Shown piece by piece: positions 21,190 through 32,209 of a stretch of 64,000 nucleotides of DNA. A program made the position numbers and the translations under genes. The DNA is from Beverwykella pulmonaria (Eukaryota > Ascomycota > Dothideomycetes > Pleosporales > Melanommataceae): the NCBI GenBank assembly GCA_001599595.1, contig BCHH01000017.1:621873-685872 (forward strand). Reading direction: 5' to 3'. Below the pieces are notes generated by a model, which had not been told where the DNA came from, ran no database searches, and saw only the letters and a program-made list of their open reading frames with translations. Numbering within the stretch: position 1 is the first letter of the stretch; each line of letters begins with the position of its first letter.

Positions 21190-23018
21190 TTACTCGATCG
21201 GATCGCGACCTTCCCTCCGATGCATCTCCGCAAGATATTCCTCTTTGCTCTCCAGTTCCATCTCCAGCGGGCGCGTGAGGGGAAACAACGACATGCCCTT
21301 TTCTTCTAGAAGGTTTAGGCGTTTGGCTGTTATGGGCTTGGTTCGGTTAATGCTATAGATCTTAATGCGACTATCAATCGGTTAGCTTCTTGCTGTTCTA
21401 TAGCAGCCTTACGCATTCGTACAGGGGTTACTGACTGGCATGATGAGGTGACGTGGAGATCCCAGTTCCTATTCAGAGTTAGCTCGATCGATAGAGTACG
21501 TGGCATAGGCAGGCATACCATGCACTCCGCACATATGTGGGCTGCGTCTAAAACAATATTAGCATTCGCTTTAGTTGATGCTCAAGACCCTCAAGGTCAC
21601 TTACATTCAGAGCATTATCCCAGGTCCTCACGCAAAATTCCAACCACCCTTCCGCATCAACCGGCATCTCATACTCCCAAACGCGCCAAGCGTGGAAATA
21701 CTTTCTGCTCATCTTGTCGTATGGAACTTCATACCAGATGCTTCCTCCGTCTCCACTAACTTCTACCCGCTCGGGCCAACCGCTTCCGCTATATGCCCAC
21801 CCGGTCAGTTTGATTTTGCCATCGTGGATGATTTGATCATGGTTGACTGGGGTCATGATCGCACTGGAAACCGGCATTGTCTGGATACTGAAGCCGTTGG
21901 AATATGTTGCGTTGTGCTTTCCCACTTGTGGCGAGTAGTATAGGTACTCCTTCATCTGCACTGGGGCCATGCTGGGATCTGGGATGACTTTGATCTTGTA
22001 TAGCCATTTTACGCTTCTGGCTCCAATGTAGCCAAAGACCACTACACGAAGTGGTGCGCCGTGAATCTTCGGCAGTGGTTTCCCGTTCATCTCCCAAGCA
22101 AGCATCACCTCGTTAATCTTCACCTTGCGGGCTGGCACCGACACGACATAGTTGTAGACTTGACCCTTCTTGAAGTACGTGTCGGCGCCAAAGAATTCCA
22201 GGTGCTGACCTCCTTCTTTAAGCCCACCACAGTACTTGATTACTTTCTTTAAACTCACACCAGTCCACTTGGCGGTTCCAATTGCACCCTCACCCCACGG
22301 GGCATTGATGAGTTCGTCGCCATCTCCAGGATATTCGTGGATTTGCTCGATTCTTCGAGTACCCGAGCACTGAAGGGTGACTGTAGTGGACATGCGTGGA
22401 AATTTGGTCTCATCCTGTAAATCTTTGAGGGGGATTTTCTTTGGGTCATTGACGAGCCCTTCAACTTCGAAAAAGAACTCATCAGGATCTATCTCAGGGA
22501 TGCCGCCGTGGTTGCGGACAAAGTGGTCCTCGTTGCGCGTAATCTCAGTCTGAGAGGATTAGCGAAGCTATAGGCAGGTCTTCAATGACGTACCTCCACT
22601 AATCTCTTCCTGGGAGGCTCGCCGTTGTACGGAAATTGTAGGACGTGGATCATGTCTTCACTCTTCTCTTTGAGTACATACTTCCAAGAGATATCTGGGA
22701 TATCTTGCAGGGTGGGGCCCATTGCATAGTGGTAGTATTTCCATCGCACTCCCTCCAAAACGGGATTCGTTTTTGGCAAAGGTTCGAATTGGAATTCTGG
22801 CGGCTGTACTCGTGAGGTTAAAGTCAAGTATAGAGGGACAGAATTAGGTTACCTACAACAGGGAAGTCATATTTAGCGAGAATCTTCGCTGCCTCCTCTT
22901 TCTTCTCGGGGTAATTCTCCCATTCAACGTATCCGTTCCAGCCCTTTCGCTCCTCAGGGAATACTGGAGCCTCTCCGATCAGCTGAAAAGACCTGGCTTC
23001 AGGTTCGGCGGGGGCCAT
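21190..23018 (-). CDS. Sulfite-oxidase-like molybdopterin enzyme
   Basis: Six exons (23018-22857, 22803-22594, 22549-21605, 21547-21519, 21468-21436, 21370-21190) with 44-83 nt introns close perfectly to 519 residues. The Moco-binding domain shows R-N-H-G-G-I-P-E and T-L-Q-C-S-G-T-R-R (Cys185, the expected Mo-ligating thiolate), W-G-E-G-A-I-G-T-A-K-W and the G-A-P-L-R-V-V-V-F-G-Y-I-G-A-R-S-V-K-W-L block. A C-terminal dimerisation domain contains G-W-A-Y-S-G and S-G-D-G-G. There is no cytochrome b5 domain, so the enzyme is of the stand-alone type, oxidising sulfite (or a related substrate) with an unknown acceptor. The C-terminus ends E-G-R-D-P-I-E. Confidence 0.9.
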
Positions 23019-25917
23019 GTTGGAAGATACGGTTGAGCAAAGAAATGAATGTAAATGTGTCACCAATTCAAATTGGACGCGGGGTCGTTCCCTTATGTAT
23101 GGCTAGAAGCTCGTAACCACTGCTGGATACGTCATGCCGTGGTGGGGTAATAGAAGTAAATGCACTCTGCTCTATAATCAAGCATAATATGAGATCTCAT
23201 TCGGTAGGTAAAGAAGTCGTTAGCCAATGAGCAAATGACGGAAGATAAGGGCCAAGAACTTTCTGAAGCCGAATCTTCTATACACTGCGTCATGGTGATG
23301 GAAAGACGTTGAATGGACGACAGGGGCATCATAAAATGGGACCCAAAGACGGCGGCGAAAGTCCAAATGTGGGCAATGGCCGAAGAGGGGTTGAGCAGCG
23401 AGACGCAACTAGGACGGACATGTTTGGAGGGGAGCGCTGCAACTGTCTTGCTAATTGCAGATAACCTGCTGTGTATCGACGCCGAGACAGGCAGCAGATC
23501 TGAGAATTCATAGAACCTGACAGCGATGAACCATGGCTTACCGCAGATCCGGAGAGCGCGCCGGTTGTTCAGTAAGCCATGAGGCTACAAGTGTATGATT
23601 ATGTGCATGTCGCGAGGACTATTCATTCGTGATGATCTCGATGCATTTGGATGAAACGTGAGTGGACTTGATGTTGGGACTCGGCGAAAGGACGGAGTAG
23701 AAGTCCCGGGGCGGATTTTGCTCGGCGCCGAGCAATCAAGCCGAAAGGGGCTAGGATAAAGCTGTCAAACCAGATGACCACGTGATGTCCAAATTTCAAC
23801 CACAAACGAATCATGGCTCTCACCAAGGCCTTATTAACGGCTTCTAAAGGCATCAGATTACCTCTTAGAGTACTGACGCATCCATGGGGACCTAATTGTT
23901 TTCTCGCCACCTCATTGCCTTGAGACCACGGATTTCAACAGCTATCCGGGCTGTTCGGGTACGGTGCGGATCCGCCGGCAAATATACGTCGCTACACCTC
24001 GACTGAAGGTCTACCTTATTAGTTTCATTATGTAAATTGTCGCTCAATTTGAGAAATGGAGAGACGATAGAAGAGTCGCCCTCGTTCAGTTGTGGGTGAT
24101 ACTCCATGCACAGCAGGCGAAGAAACAGTTAGACACCATGGAAAGTGCCTCCGCATGGTGAAAAAATCCTCCATTTTCTTCGAAATCTCGAATTGCATAC
24201 TGGAAGAGCGTCGCCCCTCCTATGGCCTCGATATGGATGGGGATTTCGTTGTTCTTTTCAGCCGGGTACATTCTATACGTTTACTATATAAGTTCCCCCT
24301 CATGCATATGAATTCATCTTGTAGAGTATAGCTTTCTCAGTCCAATAAAATTCAGCAAAATCCCTACAGTTCAAAAGCGATGACGACTATCTGCTAGCTT
24401 CTTTCCTCCGCCCTGAATTGGCAAACAGTTTTGATGCAGAAGGCTAGAACAGCAGCTTCCTTCGATTTGTTTGAGTTAACTTGCCTTATATATGACGGGT
24501 AAGTCACAAAACGTCTTCACGCCCTATATAACTCACAATCTACAGAAAAGATATCGTTTCGAGGCACAGAGCTGCCTTTGAGCTTGTCGAGACTTTAATC
24601 GGAACTAGCAACACCTCCAAGCTTACTCACTCTTACGCAGATATTGGAGTGGGGCAAAGATGCTTTCGATGATAGGACGAGGTACAGTCACGTCTTGCCA
24701 ATGCAGGTTATGGCCATACATTATTCGCTCTCCAGAGAGACCCAGAATTCTGAGCGTTTGAACAGTCGCTTTGGTCTTTTTTAAAATCGTGTTTGAGCCC
24801 GCACTTACCTCGGCGCTTCCGAAGAATTCAGCAGACAGAGTGACTTCCTCTCTACAAAGCAGAAAAGATCTTGAGTGCATATTGCTAAACAGAGCTCATC
24901 CAAATCCCTTGCAGAACATGCTCATAAGGCACACCGTGGTCTCTCGCGACGGCTCCTACGAAGCATCGCCGAACGCCAAGCCTCATTATGTGACAATGCT
25001 TAGGGCTTGCGTAATCATCGCTCTGATAGTTTACTTCTAACCCACACAATTGGTCACCATCGTGGCTGGATACTCGGTCGTGCGAGAACAAAGTCTCAGT
25101 CTGAATCATCATTCTGTGCTCTGTCGACGCACTCTTCTTCTTCGAGTACAGCTCTTTCCCTTCCCAACTTTAGACTCTCCGCGGCTTGATCGATAAGTTA
25201 TTGGAGAAGCTAGTGCGGGACGCGACTGCATTGACGGATGCTTCTTTGTGTTGCGCGCTTGGAATAAAAGATGACAATTTTTACGAACCCATTATCACTT
25301 GGTTGGAGCAGCTGGCTATCAACGGGTGTGAGAATGGAGGAGTACATGACGGATGGAAGCGATGGGTCGAGCCTATCTGAAGTCGATGTTGTTATGAGTT
25401 TCCGGAGTGAGAATTACAAGTATGAGCCCTCCTTTTCGACTGGCTTGAATCTTTGCGCGATTTTAGACACAATCGACCTCAATTTCAATTTAATCGAGGA
25501 GGCCTTTCATGCTAGGAGTCAGCCACATCCACATTGGGGCTGTGCTGGCACCGTGCCACGGTCCCCGCTTCAACCATGCAAACCCCGATCATTGCCCAGC
25601 GGACCTGTTTAGCTACGCTTTGCGTCAAGCTTCTGTCAAAAATTTACTCACACGGAGCCACGGTTCGCGACAGGAAAACAGTTAGGTGCTCACCCAACGA
25701 AGACGTATTTCAAGTTGCAGCCACGGCTTCACCGGGTCTGACGGTGGAGTGGGCGATTTTAGACGACCGAAATAGGGCGCAATATACTCATACCCATCAT
25801 TACAACATCGCGAGCTAAAACAAATGCCGCGCAGTCTGACGCTGTATGCTACATATAATGCTAATGCTACCAGATAACTCACCCAGCAGGTTGCCCATCT
25901 CCATACCCAGCATCAAC
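23019..25917. other. Gene-poor 2.9-kb stretch
   Basis: Several frames of 60-115 codons occur (for example 23313-23513 plus, 24623-24880 minus, 25271-25612 plus), but they lack recognised motifs and clear splice partners. Some may be decayed exons. I do not annotate them as genes. Confidence 0.35.
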
Positions 25918-26823
25918 ATGGACGACGTACCGCCGTATTCACCAACGGCTGCCGCCAGCGAGCGCAGACTGCCCAACGACTACCTTGTGCATCTCATCGA
26001 AGATGAAGATGAAACGCTAATGCGCCCGAAGACCACTACAGATCCTAGACATCGCCCGTCAACCGATGGATGTCGTCTCACTTCTTCACAGGGTGAAACC
26101 CTCTTCGAAGATCATCACAACATAGTACGCCCCATCGCAACCGCGCCTCCAACCTTCCACCATCCCGCCGAACCCCCTCCAGATTATGCGCCCTTCGATA
26201 CGCTAGCCTCTAGCTTCCGGCTTGACGCGCCGCTTATATACGCGACAAAGACGAGCAACACACCCCGATACCAGCTGCTGCAGGAGTTCACACGGAGTGG
26301 CAAGCCGCGAAAGCTATCAATACGGCGCCTCCTACCCTCAGAAACGCGGTCGAGCGCTCTGTCGTCCTCTTCTTTGGTCTCGCCTGGCCCTAGAATACGG
26401 TATGATGAAGATGGGACGATGTACACTATCACCACGTATGAGATGCGGGGCCATCGCTCGAGTACGCTGGCCGGAAGTATAAAGCTAGAGACGGGGATGG
26501 GTATATTGGGGGGGAAGTGGACCAAGATATGGCTATTGACGAAGAACTCGAGAAAGGATAGCTTGAATCCAGAGAATGAGGCGAGGATAAACAAATATGG
26601 GTATCATGCGGATGAGGAATGGGACAAGCGGTTGCTATTTAGTGTGAAGAGGGGGAAGTGGGAGGATGAAGGTGGAAGGAGAGTTGCGGTAGAGGAGGAG
26701 GGGGGATTCGAGTTGCTGGAGGAGGTGAGTGGGCCGAGGAGGGATTTGTTGGTTAGTTGTTGGGTTATGAGGTTGTGGATGGGGGAGGGAATGAGGTGGG
26801 AGGGCGATGTGAAGGGTTGGTAG
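25918..26823 (+). CDS. Conserved-looking hypothetical protein
   Basis: Intronless, 301 residues from the ATG at 25918 (M-D-D-V-P-P-Y-S-P-T); another in-frame ATG at 25846 would add 24 residues of unlikely leader. The N-terminal half is acidic and Pro/Thr-rich (L-I-E-D-E-D-E-T), probably disordered. The C-terminal half has alternating strands and a Trp/Gly-rich end (C-W-V-M-R-L-W-M-G-E-G-M-R-W). No signal peptide or membrane span. No family recognised. Confidence 0.65.
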   Translation: MDDVPPYSPTAAASERRLPNDYLVHLIEDEDETLMRPKTTTDPRHRPSTDGCRLTSSQGETLFEDHHNIVRPIATAPPTFHHPAEPPPDYAPFDTLASSFRLDAPLIYATKTSNTPRYQLLQEFTRSGKPRKLSIRRLLPSETRSSALSSSSLVSPGPRIRYDEDGTMYTITTYEMRGHRSSTLAGSIKLETGMGILGGKWTKIWLLTKNSRKDSLNPENEARINKYGYHADEEWDKRLLFSVKRGKWEDEGGRRVAVEEEGGFELLEEVSGPRRDLLVSCWVMRLWMGEGMRWEGDVKGW

Positions 26824-27329
26824 TGAAGTACGATATCTAGGCGCCAATCTAGATTTTGGAGCATATCCTGGCTAGACTTGCAGCAGTATAATGAATAATG
26901 AGTTTTGAGTTCATCTATATTACATACGAGGGGCCTCGCCAAGTGGTCGGGTGGGTGGATACTCTTTAGTGTGTCCAAGTGACACAACGAGTATCCACAA
27001 GGCTGGAACTCGACCAACATTCTTTTCCGGAGCATGGCTTCTTCTCCGTACCCTCAATTGTTCTTTTCTTTCAATGTTCTAGACAGACATGACGGCTTTG
27101 CTGGGTCCCGACAACCGTGTGCCTGGAACCTGCCCAGGTGCTGCCCCACCACACCTGCGGCCCCAGAACAAGCCAAGACAGAAGCGGCTCACTACTCATG
27201 ACTTGTCATCGCTCGCTCTCCTCCCTATCCTTCGCCGCCCGTGCAACCACCCACACGCCCTCACGATGCGTCAGTGATCCGCCCTGGATGTAGCTGCGCC
27301 AGCTGCTTCTCGCTATTCCTATCCTCGCG
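26824..27329. other. Intergenic with a strong hairpin
   Basis: Contains a 10-bp perfect inverted repeat, GTGGATACTC (26955-26964) and GAGTATCCAC (26989-26998), with an inner GTGTC/GACAC pairing. The rest is the upstream region of the glycosyltransferase gene. Confidence 0.5.
26955..26998. repeat. Nested inverted repeat / hairpin
   Basis: The outer arms of 10 bp are perfect, and the inner arms GTGTC and GACAC around CAAGT extend the stem. It lies about 130 bp after the stop of the upstream gene, so a 3' UTR or polyadenylation-region role is possible. It could also be the centre of a small inverted-repeat element. Confidence 0.5.
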
Positions 27330-29228
27330 ATGCCCATCTTGACGCCGTCGCGCGTCGCCATCGTTGTGCTCTCGCTGTCGCTGCTGAGCTTCCTGTGGTC
27401 CTTTGGTCTCCCGAACCAGCAGTTTGCGACCCCGAGTCTGCCCATTATAAATCATGATGCTCCCGTGCAGAAGGTTAGCCAGTCTCCGTCGGTTGAAAAG
27501 CCTCTTGGGGATGGGAGACCATATGTCCCGCCCAACAATCCATGGAACAAGAACAAACCCCCAAAGACAACCGATAAACCGAAAGAAAAGCCGAAGCCTG
27601 CGCAGACGCCGAAGCCTGCGCAGACGCCGAAGCCTAAGCCAAAAGAGAGTAAAGTGCCTGAGGTGACAAACGAGGAGGGCGACAAGCAGAAGGAGAAGGA
27701 GAAGGAGAAGCCAAAGGAGGGCGCGCCGCCTGTGCCAACACCTGTCACAACTGCACTCGAGCCTGTCACAACCGCACTCGCGCCCTTCCCCACCACCGCC
27801 ACCGTCAACGCCACCGTCAAGGCGCCTGCGCATACCTCTGTTGGCTCCGCCAAGTTCTGCAAAGACGTGCACGGCGCACCCAACGTGATGGTCATTGTCA
27901 AGACGAGCAAAGCAGAGATCGAGAACAAGCTGCCCACCCACCTCAAGACCCTCCTCTCCTGCGTGCCGAACTTCGTCATCTTCAGCGATCACGCCGGTAA
28001 GATTGATGGCTTCACCGTCCACGATGCGCTCGACACGATTTCCAACGCAACCAAAACCTCGCATGGCGAGTTCCAGGAGTACGAGAAGATGCAACAGGAC
28101 AAAAACTACAAACCGGACAAGGGTAAGACCAAGGAGCTGGATAAATGGAAGATATTGCCCATGGTGTACAAAGCGCACAAGATGCGCCCGTACTCGCGCT
28201 TCTACATCTTCATAGAGGCCGACACGTCGCTCTCCTGGACGAATCTGCTGCAATGGATGGATAGGTTGGACTACCGGATTCCATACTACTCGGGTGCACC
28301 CACGTACCTTAACGACGTGCGCTTCGCTCAGCGGGGGTCGGGTATATTGCTGTCATACGGCGCGATGAAACAGTACGCGAAAATGTACGACGAGAGATAC
28401 AATTCTGAATGGGAAAGGCGTGTGGGCCAAGAATGCTGCGGCGACATGGTCCTCGCGACCACGCTCATCGAATCACATGTCGAGTTCTACTCTGGATTCC
28501 CTTTGCTGCAGGGTGAAACGCCCTCGACCCTAGATTGGACAGACCGTCATTGGTGTGCCCCGATCGTGAGCTGGCATCATATACCGCCGATGGAGATGGA
28601 GCAACTTTGGATAGCACAGACGAATTGGACGAGCAGGAATGGGTGGGAGCTGCCTCATTTGTTCCGGGACGCATTTAACGACTTCATACTGCCGCATCTG
28701 GAGGAGATGAAGGACGGATGGATCAATCTGAGCCAGGACACGAAGATTTTGGGCCCGAAAAAAGAAAAGGAGAAGGAAAAGGCGGAAAAAGAGAAACTGG
28801 AGAGGGAGAAGCAGGAAAGGGAGAAGCAGGAAAAGGAGAACCAAGAAAAACAACAGCAAAAGCAAGCCAAAGACCAAGACTCCAAGCAGCCGCCCAAACG
28901 AAGAGCCACAGTCAACGCCAAGTGGAAGGGGAAAAGGGACGATAACACCCTTGACCTCAGTAAAGCTAACGCCGACATTGACAATGCGGCCGAAAGCGCG
29001 GAAACGTGTAAACATCTCTGCAAAATTACGGAGGATTGTATACAGTGGATGTTTACCAGTAAAGGGGATCATGAGTGCGTGCTTGGGAAGGTGATTAGGT
29101 TAGGTCATAAGAGCGATTTGAAGGGCAGTGAAAATGGGTGGACGAGTGGGTGGATGTTGGATAAGGTTAAGAAGAAAATGGAAGAATGGGGGGATTGTCA
29201 GAATGTGCGATGGAGTTTTAACCAGTAA
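27330..29228 (+). CDS. Type II membrane glycosyltransferase with C-terminal PAN/apple-like segment
   Basis: Intronless, 632 residues. An N-terminal anchor (residues ~8-26, V-A-I-V-V-L-S-L-S-L-L-S-F-L-W) is followed by a Lys/Pro/Glu-rich stem containing the repeat T-P-K-P-A-Q. The catalytic domain has F-Y-I-F-I-E-A-D-T-S (DxD-type motif, residues 296-298), then Y-Y-S-G-A-P-T-Y, G-S-G-I-L-L-S and C-C-G-D-M-V-L-A, characteristic of fungal Fringe-like/GT31 proteins. A highly charged Lys/Glu coiled segment (residues ~474-520) links to a Cys-containing end (T-C-K-H-L-C-K ... C-I-Q-W) like a PAN/apple fold. It probably acts in the Golgi, adding sugars to secreted glycoproteins or glycolipids. Donor and acceptor cannot be deduced. 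Confidence 0.75.
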   Translation: MPILTPSRVAIVVLSLSLLSFLWSFGLPNQQFATPSLPIINHDAPVQKVSQSPSVEKPLGDGRPYVPPNNPWNKNKPPKTTDKPKEKPKPAQTPKPAQTPKPKPKESKVPEVTNEEGDKQKEKEKEKPKEGAPPVPTPVTTALEPVTTALAPFPTTATVNATVKAPAHTSVGSAKFCKDVHGAPNVMVIVKTSKAEIENKLPTHLKTLLSCVPNFVIFSDHAGKIDGFTVHDALDTISNATKTSHGEFQEYEKMQQDKNYKPDKGKTKELDKWKILPMVYKAHKMRPYSRFYIFIEADTSLSWTNLLQWMDRLDYRIPYYSGAPTYLNDVRFAQRGSGILLSYGAMKQYAKMYDERYNSEWERRVGQECCGDMVLATTLIESHVEFYSGFPLLQGETPSTLDWTDRHWCAPIVSWHHIPPMEMEQLWIAQTNWTSRNGWELPHLFRDAFNDFILPHLEEMKDGWINLSQDTKILGPKKEKEKEKAEKEKLEREKQEREKQEKENQEKQQQKQAKDQDSKQPPKRRATVNAKWKGKRDDNTLDLSKANADIDNAAESAETCKHLCKITEDCIQWMFTSKGDHECVLGKVIRLGHKSDLKGSENGWTSGWMLDKVKKKMEEWGDCQNVRWSFNQ

Positions 29229-30130
29229 ACGCTGAGACTGGAGAAGTGTGTTAATATGGGAATCGATTCGTTGGTTCGGGTGCTAGGGAATAGGACATCT
29301 TTTACATTTGAGAGGGCGTGAAGCTTGCCAGTGTAGATGAAGGATGGATCTCCTTCGTTGTATGTATGTATACCCACCCGCTGTAGTATATGATGATAAG
29401 AATGAATCTTTCACGCCCACATGCAGTGCATACCAACGGGAAACGCGACCTCACATGGACCGTTGTGTGGTCTTTCGAAAGATTTTTGTGGTTGTCATCG
29501 CTAGCTTCCTCAATGTCCTTCTGCTCCCCTTATACTGCACCTCCGTTCCACTCACGATGTCTCGCCTAGAGTTGGCCAACCATACAAACACAATTCCAAG
29601 GACAAGGCAAGCCAAAAGGCGAGAAGCCAAGCTCATGCATCTTGGGCTTAGAAGAGCATTCATTTTCCTCTTTCCGTTTGGGCTGTGTAAGCTCTTGTTT
29701 TTATCCATCACGTTTCGTTTCACATTCCTACTCCCTTTACAATGCATGTACAATTACTTTGTTATCAGCGATCTGGCTGATACTCTCAGGTGTCGATCAT
29801 TGGCCGTTTGCAGTGGGCACAGATGAGCAATGCTGACGAGGACCTCGTATTACATCCAGAAGGTCGTACGCAGGTTAGGACAGGGTGGGGATTAGGTAAG
29901 TTGTTATGTGTAGGGGTCCGTGTTGGGCGAGTACCAATTCTTCCTCATTGAAATAAAAGCTGATGATTAAATAAGGACCGTGAACACGAGATTTTGTGTA
30001 TAAAGGACGGGCGATGGCACTTCGTTTTCATCACTATTAAGCTTGATATCGATCAAACAATCTGCGCAACAACTCCTATCCAATCCCCAAAGCTCTCGTT
30101 CCGCCCAACCATACCCCTTCAATATTCAAC
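29229..30130. other. Intergenic, no gene seen
   Basis: Frames on both strands at 29344-29836 overlap and lack domains. The last 100 bp are CT-rich leader sequence of the gene at 30131. Confidence 0.35.
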
Positions 30131-30664
30131 ATGCAGCTTCAATCTTTCTTTCTTGCTGTGCTTCCCGCGCTTGTCCTCGCGCAAAGTGGTGATCCTAACC
30201 AACCCGGCTTCTACAACACCGTTGCAGAAATCTACTCCGGCCCCGACTGCAATCCAGACTCCTTCGTCTGGGCCGACCCCATTTTCGGCCGTGGAGGCCA
30301 ATGCCAGTTACTCGACCGCAACAACAATACACCGGATATTCTAAGCTATAAGGTTGTGAGTCAATATCCGGGGTGTGCTGGTAAGTACATCTCGTTACTT
30401 CAGTGAAAGAGCATAGGCGGTCGAGAGGAAAGACATTGAAGGAGCAAAGTCTAGATCTCAGAACGGCAAGCTTGGGATCGAGTAGAGAAGGGTAAAATTT
30501 GGTGCTCGTAAAAGAAACTGCTGACAAGGGTCTGCACAGCAACCCTTTACACGGATACTGGCTGCTTGAGCACACCGTATCCTGCGCCGGTAGGGGCGTG
30601 CGTGCAGGCTGGGAATGGGGTGCCGTTTGTGATGGCTTTTGTGCAGTGTCCATTTTCGGTATAA
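30131..30664 (+). CDS. Small secreted cysteine-rich protein C
   Basis: Exons 30131-30380 and 30540-30664 (intron 159 nt, longer than usual here, branch-like GCTGAC before the acceptor) give 124 residues. A signal peptide (M-Q-L-Q-S-F-F-L-A-V-L-P-A-L-V-L-A) precedes six cysteines in P-D-C, G-Q-C-Q-L-L, P-G-C-A, T-G-C-L, G-A-C-V and V-Q-C-P. The intron again sits directly after a G-C codon pair in the middle of the mature domain, as in the 4.4-6.1 kb pair. Gene architecture is thus similar, though sequence identity is low. Extracellular; role unknown. Confidence 0.8.
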
Positions 30665-32209
30665 GGGGTATATCTGCGAGGGCAGGACGCAGGGAGAACA
30701 TCAGAGGGAGTATGCGGCGGATAGTGCAACTGGGCTTGAGATGGGAGTGGATGGAATTTCATCTTGTACGAAAGGAGATCGACTCCCTCTTCTCGAGAAG
30801 GTGAAATGCTGTCAAGTAGACGTCGTGAGCCAGGTGATGCACCTTTGAAAACACAACCGAAAATTTCATGAAGAATAGGAAATTGTCAGCTTCATGAGTG
30901 ATAAGGAAGGCGTGTAGCATCCATCACGGTGCTGGAGGGTCGTCATCTACCCATTGCGTCACCCAATCGAGCAGTAAGTCGTTTAGCGCACCCTAGGTTG
31001 CACACACACTCCAGCATCCACTGCACTTGTCCTACTCAACCCATTAACACAAACTTAATAGCCCATGCTATCTCCAGACCGAGATGGGAAATCAGTAGTG
31101 CGCAGCGGAGTTGTTCGCGAACGCAGCCGACATCCGATACACGACCCAGTTTAGAAGTCTATCTTTGGGATAAACACCGCAGCGGACCTAGCTTCAATTG
31201 CCAAGCTTCAAGCAGCCAAGAAGTTGTCAACTTACTTTATCCAGTAGCTCATTCTTGCATACAAATGCATTATGTCACCGCAATCAGCTTGCTCTCAGTG
31301 CCTCCCGATGAAGGCCATACTGTTGGCGGATTACAGGTTGCGATAACGATGGTCAATCGCACAACTATCTCACACCCCGACAGAAACTTCTCGTCTCCTT
31401 CTCACTAATCATGAGGCGAGTTACCCTAAAGGAGAGGTGCTAGCGTACGTTTGTCGACTCCCGTCGGATGTACTCTACATATGTCTCCGAATACTCGTCC
31501 CAGCCCTCGAGGTTCATCGACATGCTGCAGGAACAAACTGGCCAGGTATTGCTCATTTGTTGGTTGGAACTCACGAACCACTTTGGGAAATTTCACGCGC
31601 CTGAGCCGCGGTTCAATTGGGACAAGCAGGAAGAAGCTCAGCAACCAACTGATATTCTCTCCCCGTTCTCCTCGAGCCTTTCTTAGTCGGAAACTACGCA
31701 TATTCAACGTTGTGAAAAGTCGCCTAAACGGAATAGATACCTTACCCAAGCTCCTCATCACGGGATTCACAACTGGGGTCGTGGTGTTGTCCTTGGCGAA
31801 CGCCCTAGGCGAGCGGAAGGGCCAGATGGAGAAGGAGCAACGCAGGGATATATAGTGCTCTCCTCAACATTCGGTAAGACTACTTCAATTACCCCTCGGA
31901 TCCTGCCTACTTTCTGCCTTCGGCTGGCGAGCTGCGATATTGCATTTGTCAATATCTCACGCGCGCTGCCGACATGTTGATTGCAAACAGCCTCGTATGG
32001 TGCTATCGACGCCTTGGCCTCATATCCGGGTTCGTTGCGGGTGATGTGCCAAACGTGGCTGATGGCAAGACTGTCAAGAGGAGCTTATTGCGATGTAGGT
32101 GCTTGGCCCGTCTGCCTCACTGAACGAGCTGAGCAGTGCAAGTATAAGTACGGCATTCTGTCTAATTCAAAATAACTCTCGTCCTACCTTGCCATCGCCA
32201 TTTTTCGTT
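30665..32209. other. 1.5-kb stretch without a supported gene
   Basis: At 31426-31855 three overlapping frames (two plus, one minus) of 72-134 codons are open at once, so none stands out as real. The rest is upstream sequence of the subtilisin gene. Confidence 0.35.

Noticed and set aside
25271..25612. 113-codon plus-strand frame
   Set aside because: Part of it reads protein-like, but there is no splice-compatible partner, domain or start context.
26941..27020. tRNA-like appearance of the hairpin region
   Set aside because: The internal A and B box sequences do not match and no cloverleaf can be drawn.
27261..28253. 330-codon minus-strand open frame
   Set aside because: It lies entirely across the well-supported glycosyltransferase gene on the plus strand and is an antisense shadow of its biased codon use.
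31426..31855. Possible small gene on either strand
   Set aside because: Three overlapping frames are open at the same time with no motif, splice partner or promoter to prefer one.
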